The notes: generated from the letters alone by a model not told the origin. Positions 23,591-32,992 are shown, numbered from the stretch's first letter. The stretch is 64,000 nucleotides of DNA from Companilactobacillus farciminis KCTC 3681 = DSM 20184 (GCF_002706745.1 NZ_CP017702.1:186001-250000), one strand, 5' to 3'. A program made the numbers and translations.

Positions 23591-24964
23591 ATGCATCGAA
23601 CACCGTACACTTATCAAGATACTGATGCCTTCAAGAGTACTGAACAATTGATCATCAGAGGACGTTTTTTTGCGACGACCGTGTCGGATAAGTTCAACCA
23701 ATATGAACCAAAGAAACGCAATATTCATAAGATTTTAAACATCAAAAACAAGCTACTAGTGCCGGAACTTTTGGCAGTCAAACGGGAAAGAATGTCTAAG
23801 TCATTGTTTGCTTTCTTTCGGGGAACGGTTGATGTCATGCACTATGATTTGTCGAGAAATGAAAATAGCGGCATAAAGGTATTGGTCGGTGGTGATGCTC
23901 ACCTAGGTAATTTCGGTTTTTATGGTTCGTCCGAGGGGCAGTTACTATTTGATATGAACGACTTCGATGAGGCACATTTGGGTCATTGGGAATATGACGT
24001 GAAGCGTTTATTAGTCAGTGCTTTGATAGTAGCAAGATCACATGGTTTTCCAGAAACTGACGTTCAAGAATTCTTATTGACGGTAGTAGATACATACTTC
24101 GATACTTTGCGTCATATGACAAAGATTTCTGAAATGAAGCGATTTATTTTACCGAATACTTTGCAAAACATTACTGAAATCTTTGGTAAATTGAAAGATA
24201 ATGAGGAATATTTCCAAGAGTCATTCAATAAAATGATAGCCAAGAGTATCAAGAAAGCTCAAAAGAGTAACTCCAAACTAGTCATTGAAAAATATACTGA
24301 AGTAGATGCGACTGGTGCTAGACGTTTTGTGGAAAACAAGCCGGTAACGCAACACATCAGTGAAAAAGACTACAAGAGCGTGGTCGATGGCTATAAGGAC
24401 TATAAGAAAGGTCAAAGAAGCGATGTTCGTCTGTTTCTAGAAGATTTTGACATCGTTGATATCGTACGTCACAGTGTGGGCGTTGGTAGTGTGGGGACAC
24501 TATGTTATTTGATCTTGCTACAAGATTTGGATAGTAACTATTTAGTATTGCAGGCTAAACAGGCCTTGCCAATTTACAATGACGACAAGTTGTACTCTGA
24601 TGATGAAGTTAGTCAGGGACAAAATATCGTCAATAGTCAATTGATTTTGCAAAGTGCATCTGATCCATTCTTAGGTGCTTTTGATACGAAAAAATATAGT
24701 TTTTACATGCGTCAATTCAAGGATATGAAATCGTCGATCAACTTGGACAAATTGGACTTTGAATCGTTTGAGGATTACGTGAAAGTTTGCGTTATTTTAT
24801 TGGCCAGAGCTCATTCTCATTCTCCAAACTATCCATTGATTATTGGATTTGGAGCCGAATACGCTGATATTGCTAACTCGTTGATGACTTTTACCAATAG
24901 TTATATCAAGCAGGTCGAATACGACTATGAATCATTTAAAAAAGAGCAGAGGGATGAAAGTTAA
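23591..24964 (+). CDS. DUF2252 family protein
   Basis: A 457-residue protein matching the DUF2252 pattern: an N-terminal RM-x-x-SLFAFFRGTVDVM segment, then VLVGGDAHLGNFGFYG and FDMNDFDEAHLGHWEYDVKR. The G-D-x-H-x-x-N and D-x-N-D-F-D spacing resembles the catalytic and metal loops of aminoglycoside/choline-kinase-like folds, so phosphotransfer is possible, though the family is uncharacterised as far as I know. It lies 26 bp upstream of polyphosphate kinase, which suggests a role with phosphate or polyphosphate. Confidence 0.88.
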   Translation: MHRTPYTYQDTDAFKSTEQLIIRGRFFATTVSDKFNQYEPKKRNIHKILNIKNKLLVPELLAVKRERMSKSLFAFFRGTVDVMHYDLSRNENSGIKVLVGGDAHLGNFGFYGSSEGQLLFDMNDFDEAHLGHWEYDVKRLLVSALIVARSHGFPETDVQEFLLTVVDTYFDTLRHMTKISEMKRFILPNTLQNITEIFGKLKDNEEYFQESFNKMIAKSIKKAQKSNSKLVIEKYTEVDATGARRFVENKPVTQHISEKDYKSVVDGYKDYKKGQRSDVRLFLEDFDIVDIVRHSVGVGSVGTLCYLILLQDLDSNYLVLQAKQALPIYNDDKLYSDDEVSQGQNIVNSQLILQSASDPFLGAFDTKKYSFYMRQFKDMKSSINLDKLDFESFEDYVKVCVILLARAHSHSPNYPLIIGFGAEYADIANSLMTFTNSYIKQVEYDYESFKKEQRDES

Positions 24965-24990
24965 ATTTAGGAATGAAGGGTAAATAGTAT

Positions 24991-26997
24991 ATGAAGGATA
25001 GATATTATAATAGGGATTTAAGTTGGATTTTATTTGATAGAAGAGTTATTGATCAAGCCTATGACCCCAACGTTCCATTTTTGGAGAAATTAAAATTTTT
25101 GGCTATTGCGTCAAATAATTTGGATGAATTTTTCCGTGTGCGGGTCCATAACATTCATACTTTAGTAGATGAAAACAAATGCGATAAAAGAACTGGCTTG
25201 TCAGGTAAAGGGGTCTTGGATCGGGAATATGATTTCAATAAACGAAATATTTCTGAACAATACAAGGCTTACGATGCTTTGATGAAAGAGGCAGCAGAAA
25301 AAGATATCTTCCATTTAGTGAAGTATAAGGATTTATCCGATTCAGAGAAAAAGACAGTCAAGAAATTCTACACGAAAAAAATTGTGCCACGTCTTGATAT
25401 GCAACGTTTCTCCAAAGAATATAAATTTAGAAAGAATCTTTATTTCTTAATGGAGACGCCTAAGTATACATACACTTGTCCTATTCCAGAAGATTTGGGA
25501 CGTTTGTTGGAAACTGGGGTTGAAGGTCGCTATATTCTAATCGAAGATGTCATGCGGGCTATGTTTAAAGATCTAATCAGAAAATATAAAATTTCGAAGA
25601 TCATGGTCTTTCGAGCAACTTATGACCAGAATAAGCCTTACGATTTCTTGGACAAAGATATGAGTAATGAAGAGTATCTCGAGAAGATGATTCATTACGT
25701 TGATACTAGAGACTTACGAGAAATCATGCGAATTGAATTTTCTGACGAAGACGAAGAAAAGGGTCGTAAGTACTTTTCTAAATTAATGAAACTCAATAAG
25801 AAGAGTGTTTATAAGATACCAGGACCAGTTGATTTGAAGTTCTTGAATGTCTTTTATAAGCAATTCCGTGACGATAATAAAGAATTAGTTTATAAACCAT
25901 TTGACGCTTTGAACTGGAATACTTCCAATAATATTTTGGAATACTTGAATCATTCGCCAATTTTGGTGCAATATCCTTATGATTCATTCAACGTCTTCAT
26001 CGACTACTTAGATGCGGCCGTTAAAGATCCAAAGACAACTGAAATTTGTATTACTATTTATCGAACTGAAAAGAATTCACGACTATTGCAATTACTTGAA
26101 GAAGCTGCTGCTAAGGGAATTAACGTCACAGCAGTAGTAGAATTGCGTGCTCGTTTTGATGAAGTACACAACATTGAAGTAGCCAAAACGTTGAAAAAAG
26201 CCGGCGTTAATGTAATCTTCGGCGACAAGGTCAATAAAGTTCACTCGAAAATTTGTATGGTCTTGCATGCTGATAAAACAGGTTACGTTCAAATTGGAAC
26301 TGGTAACTACAACGCTATTACTGCCAAAGGTTTCACTGATATCAGTTACTTTACTAGCAATCAAACTTATGTGGACGATGCCATTAAGTTTTTCAATTAT
26401 TTAAAGACTGGTCAGAAGTCACATTATAATTTGTTGACGGCTTCACCTAATGGAATCAACGATATGGTTATCGCCAATATCAAGAAGGCTGCTCAAGCAT
26501 ATTTGCGTGATGGACAAGGAGAAGTCTTCATGAAAGTAAATGGTTTGACTGATATTGAGATTATCGACACCATTTACGCAGCTGCTAAAGTTGGCTTGCC
26601 ATTTAGACTGATTGTCAGAGGGCCTTGTTCTTTGAAACTAGGTATCTGTGGTCCTAAGGAGAATATTCGAGTTAAGAGTATTGTCGGACAATTGTTGGAA
26701 CACAGTCGAATTTTCAAATTCCAATTTGGTCATGATCACACTGAAGTCTGGATTTCTTCGGCTGATATGATGACGAGAAATTTGGAACGTCGTGTGGAAA
26801 TTGCAGTGCCAATCATTGAAGAAAAGCCTAAACAACAACTAATTAAAATCGTCAAAGTCTTCGCTAAAGATACTGAGAATTCTTATGTCTTAGATGATGA
26901 AGGTGAATATGCCAAACATTCACAAGATCATGGTACTTCCGCTCAACAAACGTGGTTGAGTCGTCTCAAGTGGAGAAAGTACATCAAAACTAATTAA
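24991..26997 (+). CDS. ppk: Polyphosphate kinase 1
   Basis: A 668-residue PPK1: the N-terminal YNRDLSWILFDRRV, a head domain, and two phospholipase-D-like C-terminal domains. His418 (NKVHSKICM) corresponds to the autophosphorylated histidine and His571 (LEHSRIFKF) to the second essential histidine. It reversibly builds polyphosphate from ATP. The usual partner exopolyphosphatase is not next to it; DUF2252 is instead. Confidence 0.96.
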   Translation: MKDRYYNRDLSWILFDRRVIDQAYDPNVPFLEKLKFLAIASNNLDEFFRVRVHNIHTLVDENKCDKRTGLSGKGVLDREYDFNKRNISEQYKAYDALMKEAAEKDIFHLVKYKDLSDSEKKTVKKFYTKKIVPRLDMQRFSKEYKFRKNLYFLMETPKYTYTCPIPEDLGRLLETGVEGRYILIEDVMRAMFKDLIRKYKISKIMVFRATYDQNKPYDFLDKDMSNEEYLEKMIHYVDTRDLREIMRIEFSDEDEEKGRKYFSKLMKLNKKSVYKIPGPVDLKFLNVFYKQFRDDNKELVYKPFDALNWNTSNNILEYLNHSPILVQYPYDSFNVFIDYLDAAVKDPKTTEICITIYRTEKNSRLLQLLEEAAAKGINVTAVVELRARFDEVHNIEVAKTLKKAGVNVIFGDKVNKVHSKICMVLHADKTGYVQIGTGNYNAITAKGFTDISYFTSNQTYVDDAIKFFNYLKTGQKSHYNLLTASPNGINDMVIANIKKAAQAYLRDGQGEVFMKVNGLTDIEIIDTIYAAAKVGLPFRLIVRGPCSLKLGICGPKENIRVKSIVGQLLEHSRIFKFQFGHDHTEVWISSADMMTRNLERRVEIAVPIIEEKPKQQLIKIVKVFAKDTENSYVLDDEGEYAKHSQDHGTSAQQTWLSRLKWRKYIKTN

Positions 26998-27005
26998 ATC
27001 AAAAC

Positions 27006-27037
27006 AAAAAGCCCTCCAAAAATGGAGAGCTTTTTTT
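27006..27037. terminator. Terminator between ppk and the convergent hydrolase
   Basis: AAAAAGCCCTCCA pairs with TGGAGAGCTTTTT, with A and T runs on either side, so it can work in both directions. Confidence 0.85.
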
Positions 27038-27038
27038 G

Positions 27039-27944
27039 TTAGTCGTTGAAGTTACCTGATTCAACATCTTTGATGAATTGTTCCAAGTGATCGAAGTAAA
27101 CCGGAGCGTTATCGATCATGTGGTGGTGACCACCGTTTGGAGTTGTAACTAGACGTGCATGTGGAATTTCCTTTTGCATAATCTTAGCAGTAGAAATAGG
27201 CATTGTTTCATGTTCACCAAAAGTTAATAATGTAGGAACAGTGATTTCCTTGAGGTGTTTTCTGAAGTGCCAATCCTTTAATTTACCAGTGATAACGAAT
27301 TCGTTGTCACCTTGGAATGTGTTGTAAACAGGAACAGACATAGTATCGATCAAATGTCTGATAGCTGTTGGTTGCTTACGATCAACATATTCAGCGTTTA
27401 GGATATCAACGTAGCTTTGATATGTTGGATCTGATAAGTCATTTTTAGCTTCGATATCTTGCATGTATTTAACTTTGTCCGGACCTAAAGTATCAAGACG
27501 GCATTGGTTAACGCTCTTAACGTATTCGTCAATTTCGTCGACCATACTTGAGATGATAGCACCCTTTAAGTGTTGACCATATTTAGCAGCGTACATTTGA
27601 ACTAAAGCGCCACCCCATGATTGTCCGATAAGGTAGAAGTTATCTAGTCCCAATTTTTGTCTAACTTCTTCAACTTCTTCTAGGAAATAGTCGTAAGTTA
27701 GATATTTTTTAGCAATTTCTGGGTCAGAGTAGTCGGGTTGATCTGAGTACCATGAGCCTAGTTGATCGTACATTGTAACTTGTACGCCAAGGTCAGCTAA
27801 TTTTTCGCCAAAGTTTTCCCAGTATTCGTGGTTACCACCGGGTCCACCGTGGAGGCAAAGTAGTTTGATGTCACCGTGTCCTTGAGTGTTAGTCCACAAA
27901 TGATATCCGTTGTCGAGAGTTAGGATTGTTGTCCCTTGTTTCAT
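27039..27944 (-). CDS. Alpha/beta hydrolase, proline iminopeptidase/prolinase family
   Basis: The start chosen is the ATG at 27944 (MKQGTTILTLDNGYHLWTNT) behind GGAAGGTGA; an ATG at 27965 lies upstream of that site. The 301-residue protein has the oxyanion HGGPGG motif and the nucleophile elbow GQSWGG (Ser). The acid lies near the LTFGEHE strand and the catalytic His in NGGHHHM. This is the peptidase S33 pattern of PepI/PepR from lactobacilli, which remove N-terminal proline from small peptides. Which of the two activities applies is not clear. Confidence 0.9.
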   Translation of the reverse strand: MKQGTTILTLDNGYHLWTNTQGHGDIKLLCLHGGPGGNHEYWENFGEKLADLGVQVTMYDQLGSWYSDQPDYSDPEIAKKYLTYDYFLEEVEEVRQKLGLDNFYLIGQSWGGALVQMYAAKYGQHLKGAIISSMVDEIDEYVKSVNQCRLDTLGPDKVKYMQDIEAKNDLSDPTYQSYVDILNAEYVDRKQPTAIRHLIDTMSVPVYNTFQGDNEFVITGKLKDWHFRKHLKEITVPTLLTFGEHETMPISTAKIMQKEIPHARLVTTPNGGHHHMIDNAPVYFDHLEQFIKDVESGNFND

Positions 27945-28135
27945 AAAAAATTCACCTTCCTGCATGTAATAAGTATAAGTATATATCTATCCATTAGATT
28001 ATTTCAAATATTTCTATAATGAGGCTTTAATACTTCTAATGAAAATAAATTCGATAATTTGGGAAACTTGTCTTATTATTTTCAGAGATAGATATTAATA
28101 TGATAAAATTGGTATATGTTAAAAGGGGCGATACG

Positions 28136-29464
28136 ATGAAAAAATTTTTAATTAGTCTATTGTCTGTGGGGATGCTTTTAGGAATATTTGGTGTGGTAGG
28201 TCTGAATGATACGGGCTCACCCAATGTATTAGAAGAAACAGTTCAAGCAGATACAAACGATAGCGATAATAAAACAATTAATTATGAAGTTTATAAAGAG
28301 AATTCCAATGCTTTGTCACCAATGAATACTTTGTTTACTAAGAGTGCGACGATTGTTCCTAACGATGATGGAACTTATAAAGTCTTTATTACGGCTCGCG
28401 TCAGCAATATCAGTGGTTTGACCGTTTCAACTATTGATAATCAAACGCCAAAGGTTACGACTAAAGATAGTCATCACCTTCAAATTAGCTTTACAATCGA
28501 TAGCTTGAATGATTTGGACAAAGATATTCCAGCAACAGTACAAACTAAATTGTTGTTGCTCAATGTTGATAAGCAAAATGTTACTTTTAGATTCGATATG
28601 AGTTCGTTAGATGATCCAAATTCACAAACTCTAGCAGATAGTCTCAACAAAATAACTCGAGCAGAAAATAATATTACCGGTAGAGTTAATGATGCTAAAA
28701 CGTTGTTGAATGACCTTAGAGCAAGTAACGATTCTGACAATGATATCATCGCTACTCCAAGTGAAGATGACGACGATACGGATACTACTCAAGATAATAA
28801 TAGTAGTGACACTGATACTAATGATTCGACCGATACGCAAACACCTAAGACTATTTTGAAGGAATTGACGTATCAAATTTCCAAAAATAATGGCGATGGT
28901 TCTTTGATTTCACCTTACTTCACTAATACTGCCAAGGTTATGCAAAACCCTGACGGAACTTATTATGTTGAAGCAACAATCAAGTATCCAAAGAAATTTG
29001 GTAATACTGCTTTTGAAATCAATGCTATCAATGGACAAAAACCATTCAATTTAACTTTCAAGAGTGAAGGCGATAGTAACTACATTACTTTTGACTTCCC
29101 AATCAAGAAATTGACTGATTTGAGTGATTTGATTCCTGGTGATATTTCTTTGAATATTCCTGATTTTGGCTTGGACAAAGATTTGAACTTCGATTTGAAC
29201 TTTGGCAGTTTGAATCCTGCTGATTTGTCTAGCTTGCTGGATAGTTCAAGTTCCAACTCTGATGATGCTTCAGGATTGATTTCTGATTTAGGCAACTTGA
29301 GTAACATTGGCGATGTTCAGACGGTTAAAGATGAAGATAATAAATCACAAACTGCTACTTTGCCACAAACAGGTAGTGAGCCAACTAACATTGTCCTAGT
29401 TGTAGCCGGTCTAGTCGTTTTATTGTGGCTAGTCTTGTTAAAGACAACAACTTTGAAACATTAA
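28136..29464 (+). CDS. LPXTG-anchored surface protein with two NEAT-like domains
   Basis: The start chosen is the ATG at 28136 behind AAGGGG. The 442-residue protein has a signal peptide, a NEAT-like domain (about 40-150), an Asp/Thr-rich linker, a second NEAT-like domain (about 245-350), a Ser/Asp-rich region, and a sortase signal LPQTG with hydrophobic stretch and basic tail. Both domains open with the Y-x-x-x-K-x-N segment and the phrase DGTY-VxxTxx. The strand where haem-binding NEAT domains carry Y-x-x-x-Y reads FRFDMSSL and FDLNFGSL, so the axial tyrosine is absent. Haem binding is doubtful. Confidence 0.8.
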   Translation: MKKFLISLLSVGMLLGIFGVVGLNDTGSPNVLEETVQADTNDSDNKTINYEVYKENSNALSPMNTLFTKSATIVPNDDGTYKVFITARVSNISGLTVSTIDNQTPKVTTKDSHHLQISFTIDSLNDLDKDIPATVQTKLLLLNVDKQNVTFRFDMSSLDDPNSQTLADSLNKITRAENNITGRVNDAKTLLNDLRASNDSDNDIIATPSEDDDDTDTTQDNNSSDTDTNDSTDTQTPKTILKELTYQISKNNGDGSLISPYFTNTAKVMQNPDGTYYVEATIKYPKKFGNTAFEINAINGQKPFNLTFKSEGDSNYITFDFPIKKLTDLSDLIPGDISLNIPDFGLDKDLNFDLNFGSLNPADLSSLLDSSSSNSDDASGLISDLGNLSNIGDVQTVKDEDNKSQTATLPQTGSEPTNIVLVVAGLVVLLWLVLLKTTTLKH

Positions 29465-29481
29465 AATGATTTGTAAAGATG

Positions 29482-29514
29482 AGTAGATTCATGAAAATGA
29501 ATCTACTTTTTTTA
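29482..29514 (+). terminator. Terminator after the NEAT-like gene
   Basis: AGTAGATTCAT-GAAA-ATGAATCTACT is an 11-bp perfect stem with a GAAA loop and a T run. Confidence 0.9.
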
Positions 29515-29606
29515 TTATTAAAATTAATCCAAAAACTGTTTTTCTAGATTAGAATATGTTAATAATAGTTTATTGAGACAAAATCTACCATTTGGAGGGA
29601 ACCGGC

Positions 29607-30371
29607 ATGGAGACAATCACAGCAACAGAAATTGTTACTCTTTGTGGTCAAGTGGGTACGATTCTACTAGAGAATGGGGCAGAAACGGCTCGAGTTGAAA
29701 ATACAGTTGAATATGTTGGAAGAGCTGCCAATTTACCGGTTGTTTGTCACGCGACAATGACTGGTATTTTTGTTAGCTCAGAAAAAGACGCTGCCACGAG
29801 AATCTTTAAAGTGCGAGTAGGGGATTTTAACTTGCAAAAAGTAGATGACATCAATACTTTATCGAGACAATTTTATCGACATGAAATTAGTTTTAAAAAG
29901 CTCAAAAAAGAAGTTCAATTAGTCGATCACGAATCAAGAGATTTTTCATGGTTAGTCAAATGTATTGGAGCTGGGCTAGTTTCCATGCCACCGATGCTTT
30001 TGTTCAAGGCTACTTGGGGTGATTTGTTTTTGGCTTTTTTTGTGGGAATTATTGGCTATTTGATTTCCCAATTCGTCGCACATCACAATAAGACTCCTTA
30101 TATACCAGTAGCCTTAGGAAGCTTAGCAATTAGTTTCATCGCTAATGTTTTAGGGGATGTCGGAATTGCTCACGATGCTAATTACATTATTATTAGTGCA
30201 TTGATGCCATTAGTTCCCGGAGTTCCGATGACCAACTCTTTGCGAGAGATCATCGAACGAAATACGATCTCTGGATTAGTTCGTGCGACTGATGCAATTA
30301 TGTCGGGTATTTCTATCGGTAGTGGTGTAATCGTCGGACAAATTTTGATGCGAGCAATTTGGGGAGGTTAA
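29607..30371 (+). CDS. Threonine/serine exporter, N-terminal-type subunit (ThrE/DUF1212)
   Basis: The start chosen is the ATG at 29607 behind GGAGGG. The 254-residue protein opens with the cytosolic LCGQVGTILLENGAETARVE segment typical of ThrE N-terminal halves and ends with five membrane helices, including LMPLVPGVPMTNSLREI. ThrE proteins export threonine and serine. Here the transporter is split in two genes; the other half follows 4 bp later. Confidence 0.92.
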   Translation: METITATEIVTLCGQVGTILLENGAETARVENTVEYVGRAANLPVVCHATMTGIFVSSEKDAATRIFKVRVGDFNLQKVDDINTLSRQFYRHEISFKKLKKEVQLVDHESRDFSWLVKCIGAGLVSMPPMLLFKATWGDLFLAFFVGIIGYLISQFVAHHNKTPYIPVALGSLAISFIANVLGDVGIAHDANYIIISALMPLVPGVPMTNSLREIIERNTISGLVRATDAIMSGISIGSGVIVGQILMRAIWGG

Positions 30372-30375
30372 TCAT

Positions 30376-30840
30376 ATGACAATGCAATTGATCTATGGCT
30401 TTATTTTCGGCTTTTTGTCTAGCGTTGGCTTCGGGATCATTACCAATAATCCTAGACGGACTTTGATACCTTCAGGAATCGTTGGTGCTTTGGCATGGAT
30501 AGTCTATATTCTTGTTGAATCAATCAATCATGGTCTAATTATGCCTAACCTCTTGGGAGCAGTCGTGATTGGTTTATTAGGAAATCTTTGCGCAATTCTA
30601 GTACGAGCACCGGTCAATATTTTTTACGTACCATGCTTGGTTTCATTAGTTCCGGGGGCTATTTTATACGATAGCATGAAGAATTTTACTTTGGGAAAAG
30701 ATGCCTTGGCAGCCTACGGTTTCGTGAAAGCTTTGACTGTAGGACTGTCTTTAGCGATTGGTTTCATTATTGCTGAAACGATTGCTAATAAGATTTATCC
30801 ACGTTTGAAGCGTCATTTGTTAGAAAAAGAGAGTAAATAG
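30376..30840 (+). CDS. Threonine/serine exporter, C-terminal-type subunit (ThrE/DUF3815)
   Basis: A 154-residue membrane protein with four to five helices and the conserved FYVPCLVSLVPGAILYDSM segment. It is the C-terminal half of ThrE as a separate polypeptide and forms an obligate pair with the gene before it. Confidence 0.92.
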   Translation: MTMQLIYGFIFGFLSSVGFGIITNNPRRTLIPSGIVGALAWIVYILVESINHGLIMPNLLGAVVIGLLGNLCAILVRAPVNIFYVPCLVSLVPGAILYDSMKNFTLGKDALAAYGFVKALTVGLSLAIGFIIAETIANKIYPRLKRHLLEKESK

Positions 30841-30912
30841 AATCAGCTATTTATAAAAAAATTCTTACGTTGTACTCTATTCATATATAGGAAAAGTATA
30901 TTGAGGGAATAT

Positions 30913-32472
30913 ATGAGAGAGACATTATTTAAATTTAACAATCGAGCTATAAAGATAATCTTTTATATTTTCTTTACAGCTACGTTTATTTTTGCTTTGA
31001 CATCGTCCAATTTGATCTTGGGAGATAATCCTATTACGAGAATTGGGACAACCGCTTTTACGACAGTAGTGTTGTTACTCATTGGGGCGTTATTCACTAT
31101 TTGTTACGTAAATCATTCGGTGAGAGATTTTTTGCTGTGGCTATTTGTTGATCGAAGTTGGATCACGGCGACAGTTTGTTTCATATTGGCGATTTTATGG
31201 CAAATCGTTTTCGTCTCACGGATTCACTACGGTGTGCACGATGATGTTGGGGCAGTTCATGCTGCTTTGACGAATACTAAAGATGTCAATATTATTGGTT
31301 ATTTCAGTGTTAACCCGAATAACTTGGGATTGCTGTTGTTGCAACATCAGATTGCGTTGATTTTTCACCATACGTCATGGATGTTCTTTGATTTTATGAC
31401 GATAATTATGGTCGACTTGGCAGCACTATTCAATTTAGGGTCTGTCTTCGTGATAGATAAATCAAAGATTCCCATTCTTTTGTATCTTCAAGCTATGTGG
31501 ATGGCACTTTTTCCGGCAATAGTTGTTCCCTATACTGATACTTGGGTTTTGCCATTCGTAGCGTTTTATATTCTTTGTTACGTTATTGTTGCTCGTTCGA
31601 ATATGGGCAAAGCTTTGAAGTTAGTTTTTGCCGTTTTAGGTGGTTTTACGGTTGGAGCAACGTATTTCATCAAGCCATCCGGAATCGTACCGATGATTGC
31701 CATTATAATTATCGAATTAATCAGTCTATTTAATAAGAATAAGAAACATTGGATTTGGCTACTTTTGGTAACGAGTGTCTTGGCGCTTGGTGCCGGTAGC
31801 AGCTACTACAAATTTAATCACGCAATCGATAATCAGACATATATTCATGTGAATACGTTCCGAGCTAAGCCGATGATTCACTTCATCAATATGGGACTGT
31901 CAAAAACTGGTGGTTACAATGCCAAAGATTCATATAAGATGGTTATTTTGATCAATAAGAAAGATCGAATCAATTATTCAGTCAAATCTATCAAAAAGAG
32001 ACTCCATAAAATGGGTTTTGGTGGCTATATCAAATTCTTGATTGTAAAGCAAAAGAACAATACTTCTGACGGAACTTTTGGTTGGCTACGTGAAGGTATT
32101 TCAGCACCTAGTAAATACACGCCGGATAAACACGGTTTCAAGGGAAAACTGGAGAATTTCGTACTATTGTATGGTAACAATGTCGGAGATTTCCGTTTTC
32201 TTACTCAAATTTTTTGGTGTATTTGGCTAGGCTTGATTTTCTTTGCTTGGAAAGATGATAGGAAAATCATACAGATATTACGATTATCATTAGTTGGTGG
32301 TTTTATTTTCTTACTAATCTTTGAAGGTGGTAGAAGTCGTTATTTAATTCAGTTCATACCGGTGTTCTTAATTTTGGCGACTTTGGAATGGAAGACTTCG
32401 GTTCAACAAGTTAGACGGTTGTTGAAGTGGAATCTTAATCCGGGGCCTAAGCATCGGAAAAATGTACTTTAG
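30913..32472 (+). CDS. Integral membrane glycosyltransferase-like protein (GT-C type)
   Basis: The start chosen is the ATG at 30913 behind GAGGGA; a TTG at 30901 overlaps that site. The 519-residue protein has about 12 hydrophobic helices. The first large outside loop carries YGVHDDVGAVH, an acidic pair in the position of the GT-C D-x-D/E-D motif. The family is only loosely recognised; these proteins typically move sugars from lipid carriers to cell-wall polymers or proteins. It is monocistronic. A family-1 repeat begins 16 bp after the stop. Confidence 0.65.
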   Translation: MRETLFKFNNRAIKIIFYIFFTATFIFALTSSNLILGDNPITRIGTTAFTTVVLLLIGALFTICYVNHSVRDFLLWLFVDRSWITATVCFILAILWQIVFVSRIHYGVHDDVGAVHAALTNTKDVNIIGYFSVNPNNLGLLLLQHQIALIFHHTSWMFFDFMTIIMVDLAALFNLGSVFVIDKSKIPILLYLQAMWMALFPAIVVPYTDTWVLPFVAFYILCYVIVARSNMGKALKLVFAVLGGFTVGATYFIKPSGIVPMIAIIIIELISLFNKNKKHWIWLLLVTSVLALGAGSSYYKFNHAIDNQTYIHVNTFRAKPMIHFINMGLSKTGGYNAKDSYKMVILINKKDRINYSVKSIKKRLHKMGFGGYIKFLIVKQKNNTSDGTFGWLREGISAPSKYTPDKHGFKGKLENFVLLYGNNVGDFRFLTQIFWCIWLGLIFFAWKDDRKIIQILRLSLVGGFIFLLIFEGGRSRYLIQFIPVFLILATLEWKTSVQQVRRLLKWNLNPGPKHRKNVL

Positions 32473-32487
32473 CTATTGTTTATGATG

Positions 32488-32655
32488 CCGTCCTCCATAG
32501 CAAAGAAAATTTGGCTGGAACGCTGTGGATACGACTTGGAGCCTTTGCTAAGCCCAGAACCGGGCAAAGTCTTCAAGCTCGGTCTTTCACTAGGCAATAA
32601 ATTGCCAAGAGAAATTTCACAGCTGAGCCAATTTTCTTTGCTATTCCGGACTAGA
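32488..32655 (-). repeat. Structured repeat family 1, full copy A
   Basis: Read on the minus strand it runs from TCTAGTCCGGAATAGC to GGAGGACGG. Outer arms (AATAGCAAAGAAAATT with AATTTTCTTTGCTAT) close a three-way structure with a short hairpin GGCAAT-TT-ATTGCC. A longer hairpin pairs CTTGAAGACTTTGC with GCAAAGGCTCCAAG. Unpaired motifs GGCTCAGC, AAAGACCGAG and CAGCGTTCCAGCC are the same as in copy B (32821-32992), while the stems differ. A 68-codon frame across it is not considered a gene. The element sits between the stop of the GT-C-like gene and its terminator. Confidence 0.85.
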
Positions 32656-32698
32656 TGGTGCTTTCTATCTTTATATAAGTAACTTCAGAAAAATTAAT

Positions 32699-32757
32699 AG
32701 AAGATATTATTGGAATTGCAGTATATTGCTGTGGTTTTAGTAGTATCTTCTTTTTTT
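32699..32757 (+). terminator. Terminator downstream of the GT-C-like gene and repeat copy A
   Basis: AGAAGATA pairs with TATCTTCT around a partly paired interior, followed by seven T. It lies beyond repeat copy A, which places the repeat in the 3' untranslated region of the upstream gene. Confidence 0.7.
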
Positions 32758-32820
32758 GCAAAGAAATGAAACTGTTATTTAAGAAGTATGTGTCTAATTC
32801 TATCCAAGTAGAAATTGAAA

Positions 32821-32992
32821 TCTAGTCGGGAGCAAAAGCCCTGTGATGGCTCAGCCGCCAAATTTTTGTTAGTGCTTTAGCACTTACAAAAAGACCGAGT
32901 TTTGAGATTTTGCGTCTTTGGGGCCATGCAAAAGCTCAAAATCGCGTCGGCAGCGTTCCAGCCAATCACAGGGCTTTTGCGGACGACGGAAT
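32821..32992 (+). repeat. Structured repeat family 1, full copy B
   Basis: It runs from TCTAGTCGGGAGC to GGACGACGGAAT. Outer arms GCAAAAGCCCTGTGAT and ATCACAGGGCTTTTGC pair perfectly. Inside are hairpin TTAGTGC-TTTA-GCACTTA and hairpin GAGTTTTGAGATTTTGC with GCAAAAGCTCAAAATC. The conserved motifs are GGCTCAGC at 32848-32855, AAAGACCGAG at 32890-32899 and CAGCGTTCCAGCC at 32951-32963. With copy A this fills most of the 638-bp gap between the GT-C-like gene and the P-type ATPase. Confidence 0.85.

Noticed and set aside
32476-32682. A 68-codon plus-strand frame after the GT-C-like gene (MFMMPSSIAKKIWLERCG...)
   Set aside because: It lies almost wholly in family-1 repeat copy A, whose conservation is structural. 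Copy B has no corresponding frame, and there is no ribosome binding site.
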